This document shows, piece after piece, positions 47,952-58,635 of a DNA stretch of 64,000 nucleotides. The position numbers were made by a program, and so were the translations under genes. Source of the stretch: Paraglaciecola sp. (GTDB lineage: Bacteria; Pseudomonadota; Gammaproteobacteria; Enterobacterales; Alteromonadaceae); assembly GCA_009993955.1 (NCBI GenBank), contig JAACSL010000020.1, positions 36,270 to 100,269 on the forward strand, in the 5' to 3' direction. How positions within the stretch are numbered: position 1 is the stretch's first letter; each line of letters starts with the position of its first letter. The notes under the pieces are model-generated. The model was not told the DNA's origin. It saw only the letters and a list, made by a program, of their open reading frames with translations, and did not search any database.

Positions 47952-49220
47952 ATGTGGAAAAACTTAATGGATTGGATCGAGTATCGCTTGCCAATCATGC
48001 GTGTTGCCAACATGCACGCAATTCAATATCCCGCACCACGCAATATGAACTTTTGGTACATGTTTGGCTTTTTAGCCACCATCGTACTGGTTAACCAAAT
48101 TGTAACGGGTATTTGGCTTACGATGAGCTACAACCCTACCTCTGAAGGTGCCTTTGCTTCGGTTGAATACATCATGCGTGATGTAGATTACGGCTGGTTG
48201 TTACGTTATATGCACAGTACCGGTGCTTCAGCGTTTTTCATCGTGGTTTACATGCACATGTTCCGCGGCATGATTTATGGGTCATATCAGAAGCCCCGTG
48301 AATTGTTGTGGTTATTTGGTATGTTCATTTACATTGCCTTAATGGCCGAAGCTTTCATGGGATATGTATTGCCTTGGGGGCAGATGTCCTATTGGGGAGC
48401 GCAAGTAATTGTTTCTTTATTTAGTGCGATTCCGGTCATCGGCCAAGACTTGGTGGTGTGGATCCAAGGTGATTATGTTATCTCTGGCGCAACGCTAAAC
48501 CGTTTCTTTGCCTTACACGTCATTGCCTTACCTCTAGTTATCGTTATCTTGGTCTTTTTACACATTGTTGCGTTGCATGAAGTGGGCTCTAACAACCCTG
48601 ACGGCACTGACGTCAAGCGCAAAAAAGGTTCATTAAAAGAAGAAGAAAAGACTAAGTTCAAAATCCATGAATACTACACCAGCAAGTACGACATCATTGA
48701 TGATGTTGTGCCATTCTTCCCGCACATTGTGTTGAAAGACTTGATTGGTTTCAGCGTGTTTTTAATCGTGTTCTGTTACATCATGTTCTTTAATCCAGGC
48801 ATGGGGGGCTACTTCTTGGAACACCCTAATTTCGAAATTGCTAACCCCTTGAAGACCCCAGCACATATTTTTCCTGTGTGGTACTTCACCCCGTTTTATG
48901 CAATTTTGAAGGCAGTACCCGATAAGCTAGGCGGTGTCATTGCCATGTTCGCGGCGATCATCGCCTTGGTATTATTGCCATGGTTTGATCGGGGTAAGGT
49001 GAAGTCTTGGCGTTATCGTTGTGGCTTCCATCGCTGGAATTTATTGATCTTTGCCGCTGTGTTTATCTTCTTAGGTTATTTAGGTGGTACACCGCAAGCT
49101 AACTGGAAAATAGTGGCTTCACAAATTTTGACTATCATGTATTTTGCCTTCTTCTTCTTACTGTTTATGTACAGTAAAAATGAGAAGTGTAAGCTTGTGC
49201 CTGCGAGGATCACCGAATGA
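47952..49220 (+). CDS. petB: Ubiquinol-cytochrome c reductase, cytochrome b subunit
   Basis: 422 residues and eight to nine helices. The haem His residues lie in RYMHSTGASAFFIVVYMHMFRG and in ALHVIALPLVIVILVFLHIVALH. The Qo-site PEWY motif is replaced by PVWYF (FPVWYFTPFYAILKAVPDK), a known variant. The open frame begins at 47925 inside petA, but the ATG at 47952 gives the usual MWKNLMDWIEYRLP. It overlaps petC by four bases. Confidence 0.97.
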   Translation: MWKNLMDWIEYRLPIMRVANMHAIQYPAPRNMNFWYMFGFLATIVLVNQIVTGIWLTMSYNPTSEGAFASVEYIMRDVDYGWLLRYMHSTGASAFFIVVYMHMFRGMIYGSYQKPRELLWLFGMFIYIALMAEAFMGYVLPWGQMSYWGAQVIVSLFSAIPVIGQDLVVWIQGDYVISGATLNRFFALHVIALPLVIVILVFLHIVALHEVGSNNPDGTDVKRKKGSLKEEEKTKFKIHEYYTSKYDIIDDVVPFFPHIVLKDLIGFSVFLIVFCYIMFFNPGMGGYFLEHPNFEIANPLKTPAHIFPVWYFTPFYAILKAVPDKLGGVIAMFAAIIALVLLPWFDRGKVKSWRYRCGFHRWNLLIFAAVFIFLGYLGGTPQANWKIVASQILTIMYFAFFFLLFMYSKNEKCKLVPARITE

Positions 49221-49951
49221 GAAAGTTAGTTTTCCTGCTGAGTATGTTATTGCCAATAAGCGTATTAGCGAGTTCCGGGGAAGTACATCTAGACCACGCA
49301 GATTACGATTTGACAGATAAAGCGTCATTGCAAAAGGGAGCGCAGTTGTTCAACAACTACTGCTTGGGTTGTCATCAAATGCAATACCAACGCTATCAAC
49401 GTGCTTTCGAAGATTTAGGGATTCCATTGGATGTTGGTCAGGCAAACTTGCAGTTTACCGGCACCAAACCGGGCGACCATATTTTGAATGCTATGCCAGC
49501 AGAGTCGGCTGCAAAATGGTTTGGTGCACCACCGCCCGATTTAACGTTAGTGGCTCGGGTCAGAGGAGCTGATTGGATTTATACATATCTACGTAGTTTC
49601 TATGCTGATGATAGCCGTCCTTTTGGGGTGAATAATGTAGTCTTCCCTGAAGTCGGCATGCCTCATGTATTGCAAGAGTTACAAGGTTTACCTACCAAAA
49701 CCACTGAAAAACACATGGTTGACGGTGAGTTAGTGGACCGTTACGTCGGTATTAAGTCAGATGGTAAAGGCTACATGACGCCTGACGAGTACGACGAGGC
49801 TGTCCTTGATTTGGTAAATTATCTGGTATACACCGGTGAACCTTCGCGCCTAGAGTCAGAAGCCATTGGCCGTTATGTTTTACTATTTTTATTAGTATTG
49901 TTGGTATTGGTTTACTTACTGAAGAAAGAATATTGGCGTGACGTACATTAA
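49217..49951 (+). CDS. petC: Ubiquinol-cytochrome c reductase, cytochrome c1 subunit
   Basis: 244 residues. The signal peptide (LVFLLSMLLPISVLAS) leads to the haem-binding CLGCH; the axial Met probably lies in PEVGMPHVL. A C-terminal anchor helix (YVLLFLLVLLVLVYLLKKEYW) holds it in the membrane. It passes electrons from the Rieske protein to cytochrome c. It is coupled to petB by an ATGA overlap. Confidence 0.97.
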   Translation: MRKLVFLLSMLLPISVLASSGEVHLDHADYDLTDKASLQKGAQLFNNYCLGCHQMQYQRYQRAFEDLGIPLDVGQANLQFTGTKPGDHILNAMPAESAAKWFGAPPPDLTLVARVRGADWIYTYLRSFYADDSRPFGVNNVVFPEVGMPHVLQELQGLPTKTTEKHMVDGELVDRYVGIKSDGKGYMTPDEYDEAVLDLVNYLVYTGEPSRLESEAIGRYVLLFLLVLLVLVYLLKKEYWRDVH

Positions 49952-50000
49952 TTTGTCGAAACTTTCAGTGTAAATTAATGTATAATCCGCAAAATTTTTG

Positions 50001-50024
50001 AAGGGGCGCTTAGCCCCTTTATTT
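50001..50024 (+). terminator. Rho-independent terminator of petABC
   Basis: AAGGGGC-GCTTA-GCCCCTT followed by TATTTT. A TATAATCCGC box lies only 15 bases upstream (49981-49990), so a promoter and a terminator seem to sit head to tail here. Confidence 0.75.
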
Positions 50025-50125
50025 TCTGTGGTTGTTTGTTGTTGAGTTTTCCCTTCTTGCAGCCCAGAAGCAGAATAATGTCATTCTGCCTTTACCAGTT
50101 TGTGTAAATTTTAGGAGAGTGTTAA

Positions 50126-50758
50126 ATGGCTGTAGCCACCAATAAACGTTCTATCATGACGTTGTTTTCAGATACTATCGATATATACAGTCACCAAGCA
50201 CGTATCGTGCTAGCCGAAAAAGGCGTAGGTGTGGAAATATGCTATACCGATCCTAATAATTTGCCTGAAGATCTAATTGATTTAAATCCTTATGGCACTG
50301 TACCCACCTTAGTGGATCGTGAGTTGGTCTTATATAACTCACATATCATCATGGAATATTTGGACGAGCGCTTCCCGCACCCACCTTTGATGCCAGTTTA
50401 TCCTGTATCACGTGGCCAAAGCCGCTTAACCATGCATCGTATTCAAAATGACTGGTATGCCTTAGCGGAGCAAATTCTGCAAGGTAAAGGCGATGTAGAT
50501 GCAGCACGTAATGAATTGCGTGAAGCGCTGTTAAGTTTGGCGCCTTTGTTTGCCGAAACGCCTTATTTCATGAGTGAAGAATTCAGCTTAGTGGATTGTT
50601 ATTTGGCACCCCTGTTGTGGCGCTTACCCGCATTAAAAATTGAATTAACGGGTAACGGTAGCAAAGATGTACGTAGTTACATGAAACGTATTTTTGAACG
50701 CAGCTCGTTCAAAGCATCATTGACTGATCAAGAGCGTGAAATTCATAACCCGTTATAG
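50126..50758 (+). CDS. sspA: Stringent starvation protein A
   Basis: 210 residues of the glutathione-S-transferase fold. MTLFSDTIDIYSHQARIVLAEKGV opens the thioredoxin-like half, LNPYGTVPTLVDRELVLYNSHIIMEYLDERFPHPPL is the SspA signature, and the helical domain follows. SspA binds RNA polymerase and lowers H-NS in stationary phase in E. coli. AGGAG precedes the ATG. sspB follows by 12 bases. Confidence 0.96.
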   Translation: MAVATNKRSIMTLFSDTIDIYSHQARIVLAEKGVGVEICYTDPNNLPEDLIDLNPYGTVPTLVDRELVLYNSHIIMEYLDERFPHPPLMPVYPVSRGQSRLTMHRIQNDWYALAEQILQGKGDVDAARNELREALLSLAPLFAETPYFMSEEFSLVDCYLAPLLWRLPALKIELTGNGSKDVRSYMKRIFERSSFKASLTDQEREIHNPL

Positions 50759-50770
50759 TACGAATTGACC

Positions 50771-51175
50771 ATGACACCGAATCAACCTTACTTATTGCGC
50801 GCATTTTACGAATGGATCGTGGATAACAACCTGACCCCCTATTTGGTGGTCAATGCAACTTATCCAGGCACACAAGTTCCACAAGAATATGTGCAAAACG
50901 GGCAAATCGTGTTGAACGTTGCACCGGCTTCAACCGGTAAGTTACTACTTGGTAATGTTGACGTGAGTTTTGATGCACGTTTTGGTGGCGTGGCACGTAG
51001 TTTAGTCATTCCTTGCAAAGCCGTATTAGCGATATACGCCAAGGAAAATGGTGCTGGAACGGTGTTTACCGCAGAAGATGATGTTGATTCGGATCTACCC
51101 GAAGAGACATTGCCTGAGGCAGAAACACCAAGCCCTAATAAAAAGGGCAGACCCACCCTAACCGTGGTTAAATAA
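50771..51175 (+). CDS. sspB: ClpXP adaptor SspB
   Basis: 134 residues. The folded domain recognises ssrA-tagged proteins (PYLLRAFYEWIVDNNLTPYL, VLNVAPASTGKLLLGN, FDARFGGVARSLVIP). An acidic linker leads to the C-terminal GRPTLTVVK, the ClpX-tethering motif. The ATG at 50771 is preferred over an in-frame TTG at 50765. A terminator follows. Confidence 0.96.
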   Translation: MTPNQPYLLRAFYEWIVDNNLTPYLVVNATYPGTQVPQEYVQNGQIVLNVAPASTGKLLLGNVDVSFDARFGGVARSLVIPCKAVLAIYAKENGAGTVFTAEDDVDSDLPEETLPEAETPSPNKKGRPTLTVVK

Positions 51176-51196
51176 TCGCAAATATTTGATGAACAT

Positions 51197-51226
51197 AAAA
51201 AAGGGCAACGTGGTTGCCCTTTTTTA
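51197..51226 (+). terminator. Rho-independent terminator of sspAB
   Basis: AAAAAAGGGCAAC-GTG-GTTGCCCTTTTTT, a strong stem with T run just after sspB; the A run gives it some activity for the opposite strand as well. Confidence 0.88.
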
Positions 51227-51338
51227 TTTGAGCGAGTGTTAGTTGAAGGTGGCGACTACCTGTAATCGAAGCAAACGGCTGAAGCTAAGCTCAAGCTAAA
51301 AACATGTTGTCTACTCCATGTGTGCTGCGAGCTAATGT

Positions 51339-52079
51339 TTAGTGGGATAAACGCTGCTGTGCATCTTGAAGTTGCATGACTACGCTACCCGCTGTGTGTT
51401 TGTTGATCGCCAAACAATAGTCAGGGTATCGCTCTTCTGGAATGGCAAACACTGCTTGAACAGCCGTTTTATCCAAACCGGCGTCTTGCAAAATCTGCGG
51501 AATATTACCTGCAAATTCAGCCAATAAATCTACACGACCGGCAAGAAACAAGGTGATATTTAGTCTGTCCTCGGCGGTAAGCTGTAAGTTAATATTTTCG
51601 CTTAGGCCTCTTGCTAACATATATTCATGTAGAAATGTTTTTCGCGTGACAGCTATCGAATAATTTTGCAGTTGCTCTTCACTATCGACCTGAATGTCTT
51701 GCCTGTTTGTTAGTTTATAAACATGGTGGATTTGTGTTTGAGCGATGGGACAAAGCCAATGAAACAGTGGCTCTCGTTCTGGGGTTTTTAAGATGGTGTA
51801 TATTGCCGTATTTTCTTGAGTCTCAGCGATGTTCAAAGCTCTTGTCCAAGGCAAGAGTTCAAGTGTGTAGTCAATATTGGCTTCTTTGAGTAAACGTTCT
51901 ACATAGTCCGTAGCTTGGCCTTTAATTTGACCCACGTCATCCATGTAGTTATAGGGAAACCAATTCTCGGTGACAATCTTCAACGTTTTGTTGCTTGGGA
52001 CTGTCTGTGCAGATAGCTTCAAGCTAAAAATACAGAGTACCGCAAACACCAAAGCGTATTTCACTCTATTATTTGGCAT
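51339..52079 (-). CDS. Periplasmic SBP_bac_3-like solute-binding protein
   Basis: 246 residues with a signal peptide (YALVFAVLCIFSLKLSAQ). The SBP_bac_3 fold is readable from LKIVTENWFPYNYMDDVGQI and YVERLLKEANIDYTLELLPW to LFLAGRVDLLAEFAGNIPQI. No transporter genes adjoin. It is transcribed towards the sspB terminator and 17 bases downstream of dolP, which suggests read-through. Ligand unknown. Confidence 0.75.
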   Translation of the reverse strand: MPNNRVKYALVFAVLCIFSLKLSAQTVPSNKTLKIVTENWFPYNYMDDVGQIKGQATDYVERLLKEANIDYTLELLPWTRALNIAETQENTAIYTILKTPEREPLFHWLCPIAQTQIHHVYKLTNRQDIQVDSEEQLQNYSIAVTRKTFLHEYMLARGLSENINLQLTAEDRLNITLFLAGRVDLLAEFAGNIPQILQDAGLDKTAVQAVFAIPEERYPDYCLAINKHTAGSVVMQLQDAQQRLSH

Positions 52080-52096
52080 GGCTTTACTGCTCTCGG

Positions 52097-52678
52097 TTAT
52101 AAATATTCAAATACTTTAATAACCTGTTTAACACCCTCAATGTTGCGGGTGATGTCTACGGCTATGTCGGCCTCTTGTTGATTGACTAAACCCATCAAAA
52201 ACACTTCCGCATTTTCTACCTCGATCTCAATATTTAGGCCGTCAATACGTTTGTCGGCAATGAGTTGAGTTTTCACCACAGAGGCTAACCACAGATCATT
52301 AGCCGCCGCACTGGCTGGTAAGGGAGCGCCTAGACGGATTTGATTGTGTAACTTTTTAATGTTTTTCACTGAACTGGCGGTTTGTTGTGCAAGTTGAATC
52401 AGTTCATTGTTTGGTGCTTGGCCAACCAATAGCGCTATACCGTTAAAAACTTGTACGGTAATACTGGCGTTTTTTTTGAGAGACTCAACTTCACCCAGCG
52501 CCACCGATATGCGAGTGGCGGCTGTTTTATCATCTACTTGAGCGCCCAGCGTGCGCCTATCATGCGCCGCTGAGGCTGCACCAACCCCTGCACTCACCAA
52601 CAAGGCGGCACAGCCCTGCAAGGCCTGCATGGTTACTGCCACAACGATAAGGGCCAGCAGGTTTTTGCTTAACTGCAT
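52097..52678 (-). CDS. dolP: BON-domain outer-membrane lipoprotein DolP (YraP)
   Basis: 193 residues. Start at 52678 with AGGAG and a lipobox ALQGC. Two BON domains follow (ISVALGEVESLKKNASITVQ, then VVKTQLIADKRIDGLNIEIE and LMGLVNQQEADIAVDITRNI). In E. coli DolP supports outer-membrane integrity and BamA. It follows diaA by four bases in the conserved lpoA-yraN-diaA-dolP order. Confidence 0.93.
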   Translation of the reverse strand: MQLSKNLLALIVVAVTMQALQGCAALLVSAGVGAASAAHDRRTLGAQVDDKTAATRISVALGEVESLKKNASITVQVFNGIALLVGQAPNNELIQLAQQTASSVKNIKKLHNQIRLGAPLPASAAANDLWLASVVKTQLIADKRIDGLNIEIEVENAEVFLMGLVNQQEADIAVDITRNIEGVKQVIKVFEYL

Positions 52679-52682
52679 TTTT

Positions 52683-53674
<992 letters not shown>

Positions 53675-53688
<14 letters not shown>

Positions 53689-55624
53689 TGAGAGCGACCC
53701 TGTCCTGTTGCACTTGGGCGAGGGGCAGGATGCGATGAATAACCCCATCTTCAGTCATACTTAGCTTACCCGTTAAACCTTGCACACTGCTGTTGTCGAG
53801 GATGCGCAATTGGCGCAGGGCAGGGAGTAATTGATAAGCATCATACCCCATGGCAAACAAACGCATTAAGGCATCTTGTTGCTGGGGCCACAAACTACTG
53901 ACTTGATTCGCCAAGGGCGTCCAAGGATGGCCGGGAAGCATCCAAGGCATATCACTGAAGGTTAAGTTACGTAGATCGCGTAAGCTATTTTTACTCAAAT
54001 CTAAGCTGTAACTGCGTGATGAAGCAAACACTGCGAGATGCTGTTCGGCAGCCGGGCTTAAACTTGCTTCGATAATGGGATTGAGCAGTTCAGTTTGTTC
54101 AGGGTTGGCAAATAATACAATAGCATCAATGTCTTGACGATTCCGCTCCACTGAGAATACCTCTACATCTGCCATATTCTCCATTTGCCGAATACGTGCT
54201 TGGCTTTGTTCTACGTCTAATAAACTCGCCACTTGCTCCCGCATGTCTTTACTGTCAGCAAACACTGCCACATCCGGTGTTTTATCTTGCGTACCATCAG
54301 CCATCCACGTTTGCAAAAAGGTATCAGTCATGCGACTGGTCACACTGTTATCGGCTGAAAAGATGATGGGGCGCTTAAACCCCTTTGCCTTGATGTAACG
54401 CGCCAATTGTTGCGCTTCATCTTCTGGTGCTAGGGCATAAAAATAGTGTTCATGTGGTGGCTGTTTGCTGTCATTTGGTTCATGGACAGAGGCTGGTGTT
54501 AAGCCTTGTGCTTGTTCCAAACGATTCAAGGCAAGCATAATTTTACTGGGATCAAGTAAGGTCTTTAAACCGGCAATATTTTCTTTGAGCAAAGGCCCTA
54601 AAATCAGGTCGTAATCTGCAACCAGTGCATTGAGTTCAGCCGGTGTTTTTAAAGCTGAATCAAAAAAATCTAGGCTTTGATCGTCAGCAGCACGTGCAGG
54701 CTCAACCTGCGTTGCCAAAGCCGATGAATCTTGTGGCTGAAGGTTTGCTCTTTTATCTAAATAGGCGGCGAGGATACCTTCTTTTAAGGCTTGCCCTTGT
54801 GTCGCGAGGCGACCACTGAGTGGCAGAAGCACAGCAATTTTTTGTGGCTGTAAGAGCAGTTGTTTTAAGGCTAAGTTTACTTCGTCAGGCAAGGCTAAAG
54901 TCAAAGGATGCAGCGCATGGCGTTGCTGCCACGCCATGACCTGTTGTTTGAATATGTCAGCGTTATCGCCAAACCTTTTTACAATAATACTGAGTTGCAA
55001 CCAAGCTTGGAGAGCAGGGTAGGTCAGGCTGGCTTTTTGCAATTGCTTTAAATCCAAGTGCTGTAACAGAGGCCATATTTGTTGGCTTTTTTGCGGCTCT
55101 GTCATGTCTGTGCGCAATAAGGCAGCGGCAGCCATCAACCATGCGTGTTGCGCCGTGTAGAGATTAACTTGCAGTTGGGCCAAGCGCTGAGAAAATTCGG
55201 GGGCATGTTGCAGTACGGTGAGTAGTTCAATAGCTTGCTGTGTGGCCAGAGGCGTATTTACTTTGATTAAACACTCTGCCTCAAGCAGTTTGGCGGTATT
55301 GGCTTGGTTTGAGTCTGTTAAGTTCGCACGCAACACCCGTAATAATTTTATGCTTTTTTCGCATTGCTGTTCGTTTTGTAAGGCCTCCGCCATCTTCAAC
55401 AACCAGGCATTGCGCAGTATCACCTGGTTTTGGGTATCACCTGTGCTTAGGTCGATGCTTTCGGCTTTGCGCAAGTAATCTTGACTGCTAAGGCTGGCCT
55501 CTACGTGAATTTTTTCTACGCGTTGTGGTGTTGTTTTTGGCTGATTTGAACGGGGCGCAGGCGCACTACATGATAAAATCAAAGAAATACCGGCCAACAC
55601 CACGATTACTCGGCACAACAACAT
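53675..55624 (-). CDS. lpoA: Penicillin-binding-protein activator LpoA
   Basis: 649 residues. The signal has lipobox LILSC. The N-terminal half is TPR-like helical (residues about 40-260), and the C-terminal half is a periplasmic-binding-type fold (KIAVLLPLSGRLATQGQALKEGILAAYLDK). LpoA is an outer-membrane lipoprotein that activates PBP1A from outside. It is first of the lpoA-yraN-diaA-dolP run and divergent from the DUF1579-like and rsmI genes. Confidence 0.93.
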
Positions 55625-55820
55625 AGGTCAAACTCAGCAGTTACAATGAGCGATAGTGTAACCTTAAACCACGGGTGAATGCGAGTTCCGCCACCTTTTC
55701 ACGCCAACTGTTTTGCGGTTACGCTGGTCATTAAACTCAACGCGCCAGTCTTTGGTCGTATTGCCCTTGGTTTACAGCATGTCATGTTTACTATAGACAT
55801 TTTGCTATGGGGTATTGCTT

Positions 55821-56396
55821 ATGTTGAGAGCGTATATTGTCAGTATTTTTGCTGTTTTTTGCACCATTAATACGGTTTTTGCCGTGCCAAATGAACCCAT
55901 TTCGTTTCACCCCGCAGCCCCACCTGAATTGCAACATTTCGCCCCTTTGTTGGGGAGTTGGCGAATCACAGAAGAAACCCTAAAAACCGACGGATCGGGT
56001 TGGTTAGAACGCCCGAATGCCGACTGGCATTTTTACCTCGCCATGAACGGTTGGGCGATTCGAGATGAATATTTTTCTCCTGCCCTGGACATCGCCATTG
56101 GCGATGAAAAAAATCGCACTATTGGTAGTAATTTGCGGGTATTTGATAGCAGTAAAGGTCAGTGGCATATGACATGGTTAAACAAAAGTGGCTCAGTCAG
56201 CAACATGTTTACCGCGCTGTCAGATGGTCAGCAAATTGTTATGCTCTCTGCGCAAGCTAATGCCAGTGGCTACTATAATCGCATCACATTCTTTGCCATG
56301 ACAGCCGAGTCCTTCGAATGGAAGCTCGAATGGTCGAAAGATCCCCAAGGTGGCTGGTTTGAAGTCGGGCGTATTCATGCTAAGCGGCAAGAATAG
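55821..56396 (+). CDS. Exported DUF1579-like hypothetical protein
   Basis: 191 residues with a signal peptide (YIVSIFAVFCTINTVFA). The mature part has lipocalin-like beta text: FAPLLGSWRITEETLKTDGS, WHFYLAMNGWAIRDEYF, then SKGQWHMTWLNKSGSVSNMF. It resembles DUF1579-type proteins of unknown role. The ATG at 55821 is preferred to the TTG at 55815. It lies between lpoA and rsmI, which are normally direct neighbours, so it is an insertion into a conserved pair. Confidence 0.65.
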   Translation: MLRAYIVSIFAVFCTINTVFAVPNEPISFHPAAPPELQHFAPLLGSWRITEETLKTDGSGWLERPNADWHFYLAMNGWAIRDEYFSPALDIAIGDEKNRTIGSNLRVFDSSKGQWHMTWLNKSGSVSNMFTALSDGQQIVMLSAQANASGYYNRITFFAMTAESFEWKLEWSKDPQGGWFEVGRIHAKRQE

Positions 56397-56508
56397 AACC
56401 AAGCTAAGGTTTCTCGCCGGGGCATGGCATTGCTCTGCATTTTTACCTGGAATGGGTATATAGTACGGGCAACAAAAATTGTGTTTTGGCGTGAACAGGA
56501 GTTTGTGT

Positions 56509-57360
56509 GTGAGTGATGTTGGAAAGTTGTACATTGTCGCGACCCCGATTGGCAATTTGAGTGATATCACCCAGCGCGCCCTGCAAACATTAACTGATGT
56601 AAATGTGATTGCCGCTGAAGATACGCGGCACAGTCTAAGACTTTTACAACACTACGATATTCAAACCCGCTTGATTTCTTTGCATGACCACAATGAATCT
56701 CAGCGCGCTGCACAACTGATTATGCGGCTGCAGCAAGGTGAAAATATTGCGCTTATTTCGGATGCAGGCACCCCCCTTATTAACGACCCCGGTTATACCT
56801 TGGTCAATCAATGTCGAGGGGCAAATATAGACGTGATACCTGTGCCTGGGGCGTGTGCTGCTATTACCGCTTTGTGTGCTGCTGGCCTGCCCACTGATCG
56901 CTTTCGTTTCGAAGGCTTTCTTCCGGTTAAAATGCAGGCTCGGCATACGGTGCTCCAAGGTCTCGCCCACGAAGGTGCGACCACCGTATTTTATGAATCA
57001 CCGCGGCGCATCGCCCAAACTGTCAGCGACATCACTGAAGTATTGGGCGCTCAGCGGCAACTTGTGTTAGCCAAAGAATTAACCAAAACCTTTGAAACGT
57101 TTTTTAGCGGTGAGGCTGCAAGCTGTTTGCGTTGGCTCGAAGAGGATGCCAACCATCAACGTGGTGAATTTGTCTTACTGATTGCAGGGGCAAAAGTGGC
57201 AACAGACGATATGCCGCCGGAAGCACTGCTGTTAATGACTCGACTGATGCAAGACCTACCCCTCAAAAAAGCGGCGGCGATCACTGCCGAGCACTACGGT
57301 TTGAAGAAAAACGCGCTCTATCAGTTGGGCTTACAACAAGGTCAAGATGACCATGCCTAG
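56509..57360 (+). CDS. rsmI: 16S rRNA (cytidine1402-2'-O)-methyltransferase
   Basis: 283 residues. Start GTG at 56509 after AGGAG. The tetrapyrrole-methylase fold shows LYIVATPIGNLSDITQRALQ, AAEDTRHSLRLL, ALISDAGTPLINDPGYTLV, VIPVPGACAAITAL, and FYESPRRI. It methylates C1402 of 16S rRNA with RsmH. It is divergent from lpoA as in most gammaproteobacteria. Its stop overlaps apbE by 14 bases. Confidence 0.95.
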   Translation: MSDVGKLYIVATPIGNLSDITQRALQTLTDVNVIAAEDTRHSLRLLQHYDIQTRLISLHDHNESQRAAQLIMRLQQGENIALISDAGTPLINDPGYTLVNQCRGANIDVIPVPGACAAITALCAAGLPTDRFRFEGFLPVKMQARHTVLQGLAHEGATTVFYESPRRIAQTVSDITEVLGAQRQLVLAKELTKTFETFFSGEAASCLRWLEEDANHQRGEFVLLIAGAKVATDDMPPEALLLMTRLMQDLPLKKAAAITAEHYGLKKNALYQLGLQQGQDDHA

Positions 57361-58327
57361 ACTCGCCACGTATGCTGTTTTGGCATGGCTGTTGTACCTG
57401 CCTAGTCCACTGGTTTTCAGTCAGTGGTTGAGTGACAGTCAAGGGATAATGGGCACCAATATTCATGTAGAACTTTGGTCAGATGATGAAAAACAGGGAA
57501 AAGCAGCGATTGCCGCCGTCATGGCCGAAATGGAGCGGATTAATCAGTTAATGAGCCCCTATATTGCCAGCAGCGAACTGGCCATATTAAATGCCCAAGC
57601 CGCCAGCCAGCCAGTGTCGGTTTCTACCGAGTTGTACGAATTAATTGCCCTGTCTATTGAATTGTCCAAAGAAACAGGTGGCGCCTTTGATATTACCTTT
57701 GCCAGTGTTGGCTATCTTTATGACTATCGAGCAAAACAAAAACCCAGCGATGAACAAGTAGCTGAGCTCTTGAGCGCCATTGATTTTAAGCATTTGCAAC
57801 TTAATCCAGCGGCACACAGTATATTTTTCTCCCATCCCAAGGTGAAGATTGACCTTGGTGGCATTGCCAAAGGCCACGCTGTGGACAACGCCGTTACTAT
57901 ACTGCAGAGGCTTGGTATTCAACATGCGTTGGTCACCGCAGGTGGCGATACCCGATTATTAGGAGACCGCATGGGAAAACCTTGGATGGTGGGGATTCGA
58001 GACCCTCGCCACGCAGACAAACAAGCGGTGCTGTTACCTCTAAGTGATACCGCCATTTCCACATCGGGTGACTATGAACGCTATTTTGAACAAGATGGTG
58101 AGCGCTATCACCATATCTTATCGCCCAAAAGTGGTAAGTCGATTCACGAGGTGCAAAGTGTATCGATCATAGGCCCACGCAGCACACTAAATGACGCCTT
58201 ATCTACCGCAATCTTTGTGCTCGGTGTGCAAGGTGGCATAGATTTGCTTAACCGCACACCAGGTTACGATGGGATTATTATGGATAGCCAGCGGAAAATG
58301 CATTATTCACAGGGTTTAACACCTTAA
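57347..58327 (+). CDS. apbE: FAD:protein FMN transferase (ApbE family)
   Basis: 326 residues. The N-terminal hydrophobic segment (YAVLAWLLYLPSPLVFSQ) exports it. Signatures: GIMGTNIHVEL, FDITFASVGYLYDY, KIDLGGIAKGHAVDNAV, ALVTAGGDTRLLGDR, AISTSGDYERYF and HHILSPKSGKSI with a following TLNDALSTAIFVLG. It attaches FMN to threonines of periplasmic or membrane partners such as NqrB/NqrC. No substrate gene is nearby. Its start overlaps rsmI. Confidence 0.92.
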   Translation: MTMPRLATYAVLAWLLYLPSPLVFSQWLSDSQGIMGTNIHVELWSDDEKQGKAAIAAVMAEMERINQLMSPYIASSELAILNAQAASQPVSVSTELYELIALSIELSKETGGAFDITFASVGYLYDYRAKQKPSDEQVAELLSAIDFKHLQLNPAAHSIFFSHPKVKIDLGGIAKGHAVDNAVTILQRLGIQHALVTAGGDTRLLGDRMGKPWMVGIRDPRHADKQAVLLPLSDTAISTSGDYERYFEQDGERYHHILSPKSGKSIHEVQSVSIIGPRSTLNDALSTAIFVLGVQGGIDLLNRTPGYDGIIMDSQRKMHYSQGLTP

Positions 58328-58401
58328 TACATACTGCTGCGACCATTGCGTGACTACGTTTAGTGTCTTGAACATTCCGCAAATTGAATGGTTACCGCTA
58401 A

Positions 58402-58572
58402 GAAAACGTTATCGATAAGAGCACACGAGGATTCACTTACAACGCCGCCAACCAGATGGTGCAAAGTGACGGCTACCTTTATACCTACGACGGCAACAAC
58501 AAACGGGTAAAAGAACAAGGCTCAAATGGCACCAGTTACTCGTTTTATGCCAGCAATGGCAAGCAGCTGTAA
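58402..58572 (+). pseudogene. RHS/YD-repeat protein, 3' fragment
   Basis: An open frame of 56 codons without a start reads FTYNAANQMVQSDGYLYTYD, then GNNKRVKEQGSNGTSYSFYA, and stops at 58572. This is the YD-repeat pattern of RHS proteins. Nothing of the rest of the several-kilobase gene remains upstream, where there are 75 bases without features after apbE. It leads directly into the 81-bp repeat. Confidence 0.7.
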
Positions 58573-58635
58573 TATTTGGTATTGCAGGCGCAACAGGCTA
58601 GTTTGAGTTTTATGTTGAGCCTTACCCCAGTTATT
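58555..58635 (+). repeat. 81-bp direct repeat, copy 1
   Basis: From the last codons of the RHS fragment through its stop and 63 bases beyond. It matches 60873-60953 at 72 of 81 positions in the same orientation. It ends in CCCCAGTTATT, whose complement AATAACTGGGG recurs elsewhere in this region. Confidence 0.8.

Noticed and set aside
47952..49220. PVWY instead of PEWY in cytochrome b as a defect
   Set aside because: This is a known natural variant of the Qo-site motif in some proteobacterial bc1 complexes; all haem ligands are present.
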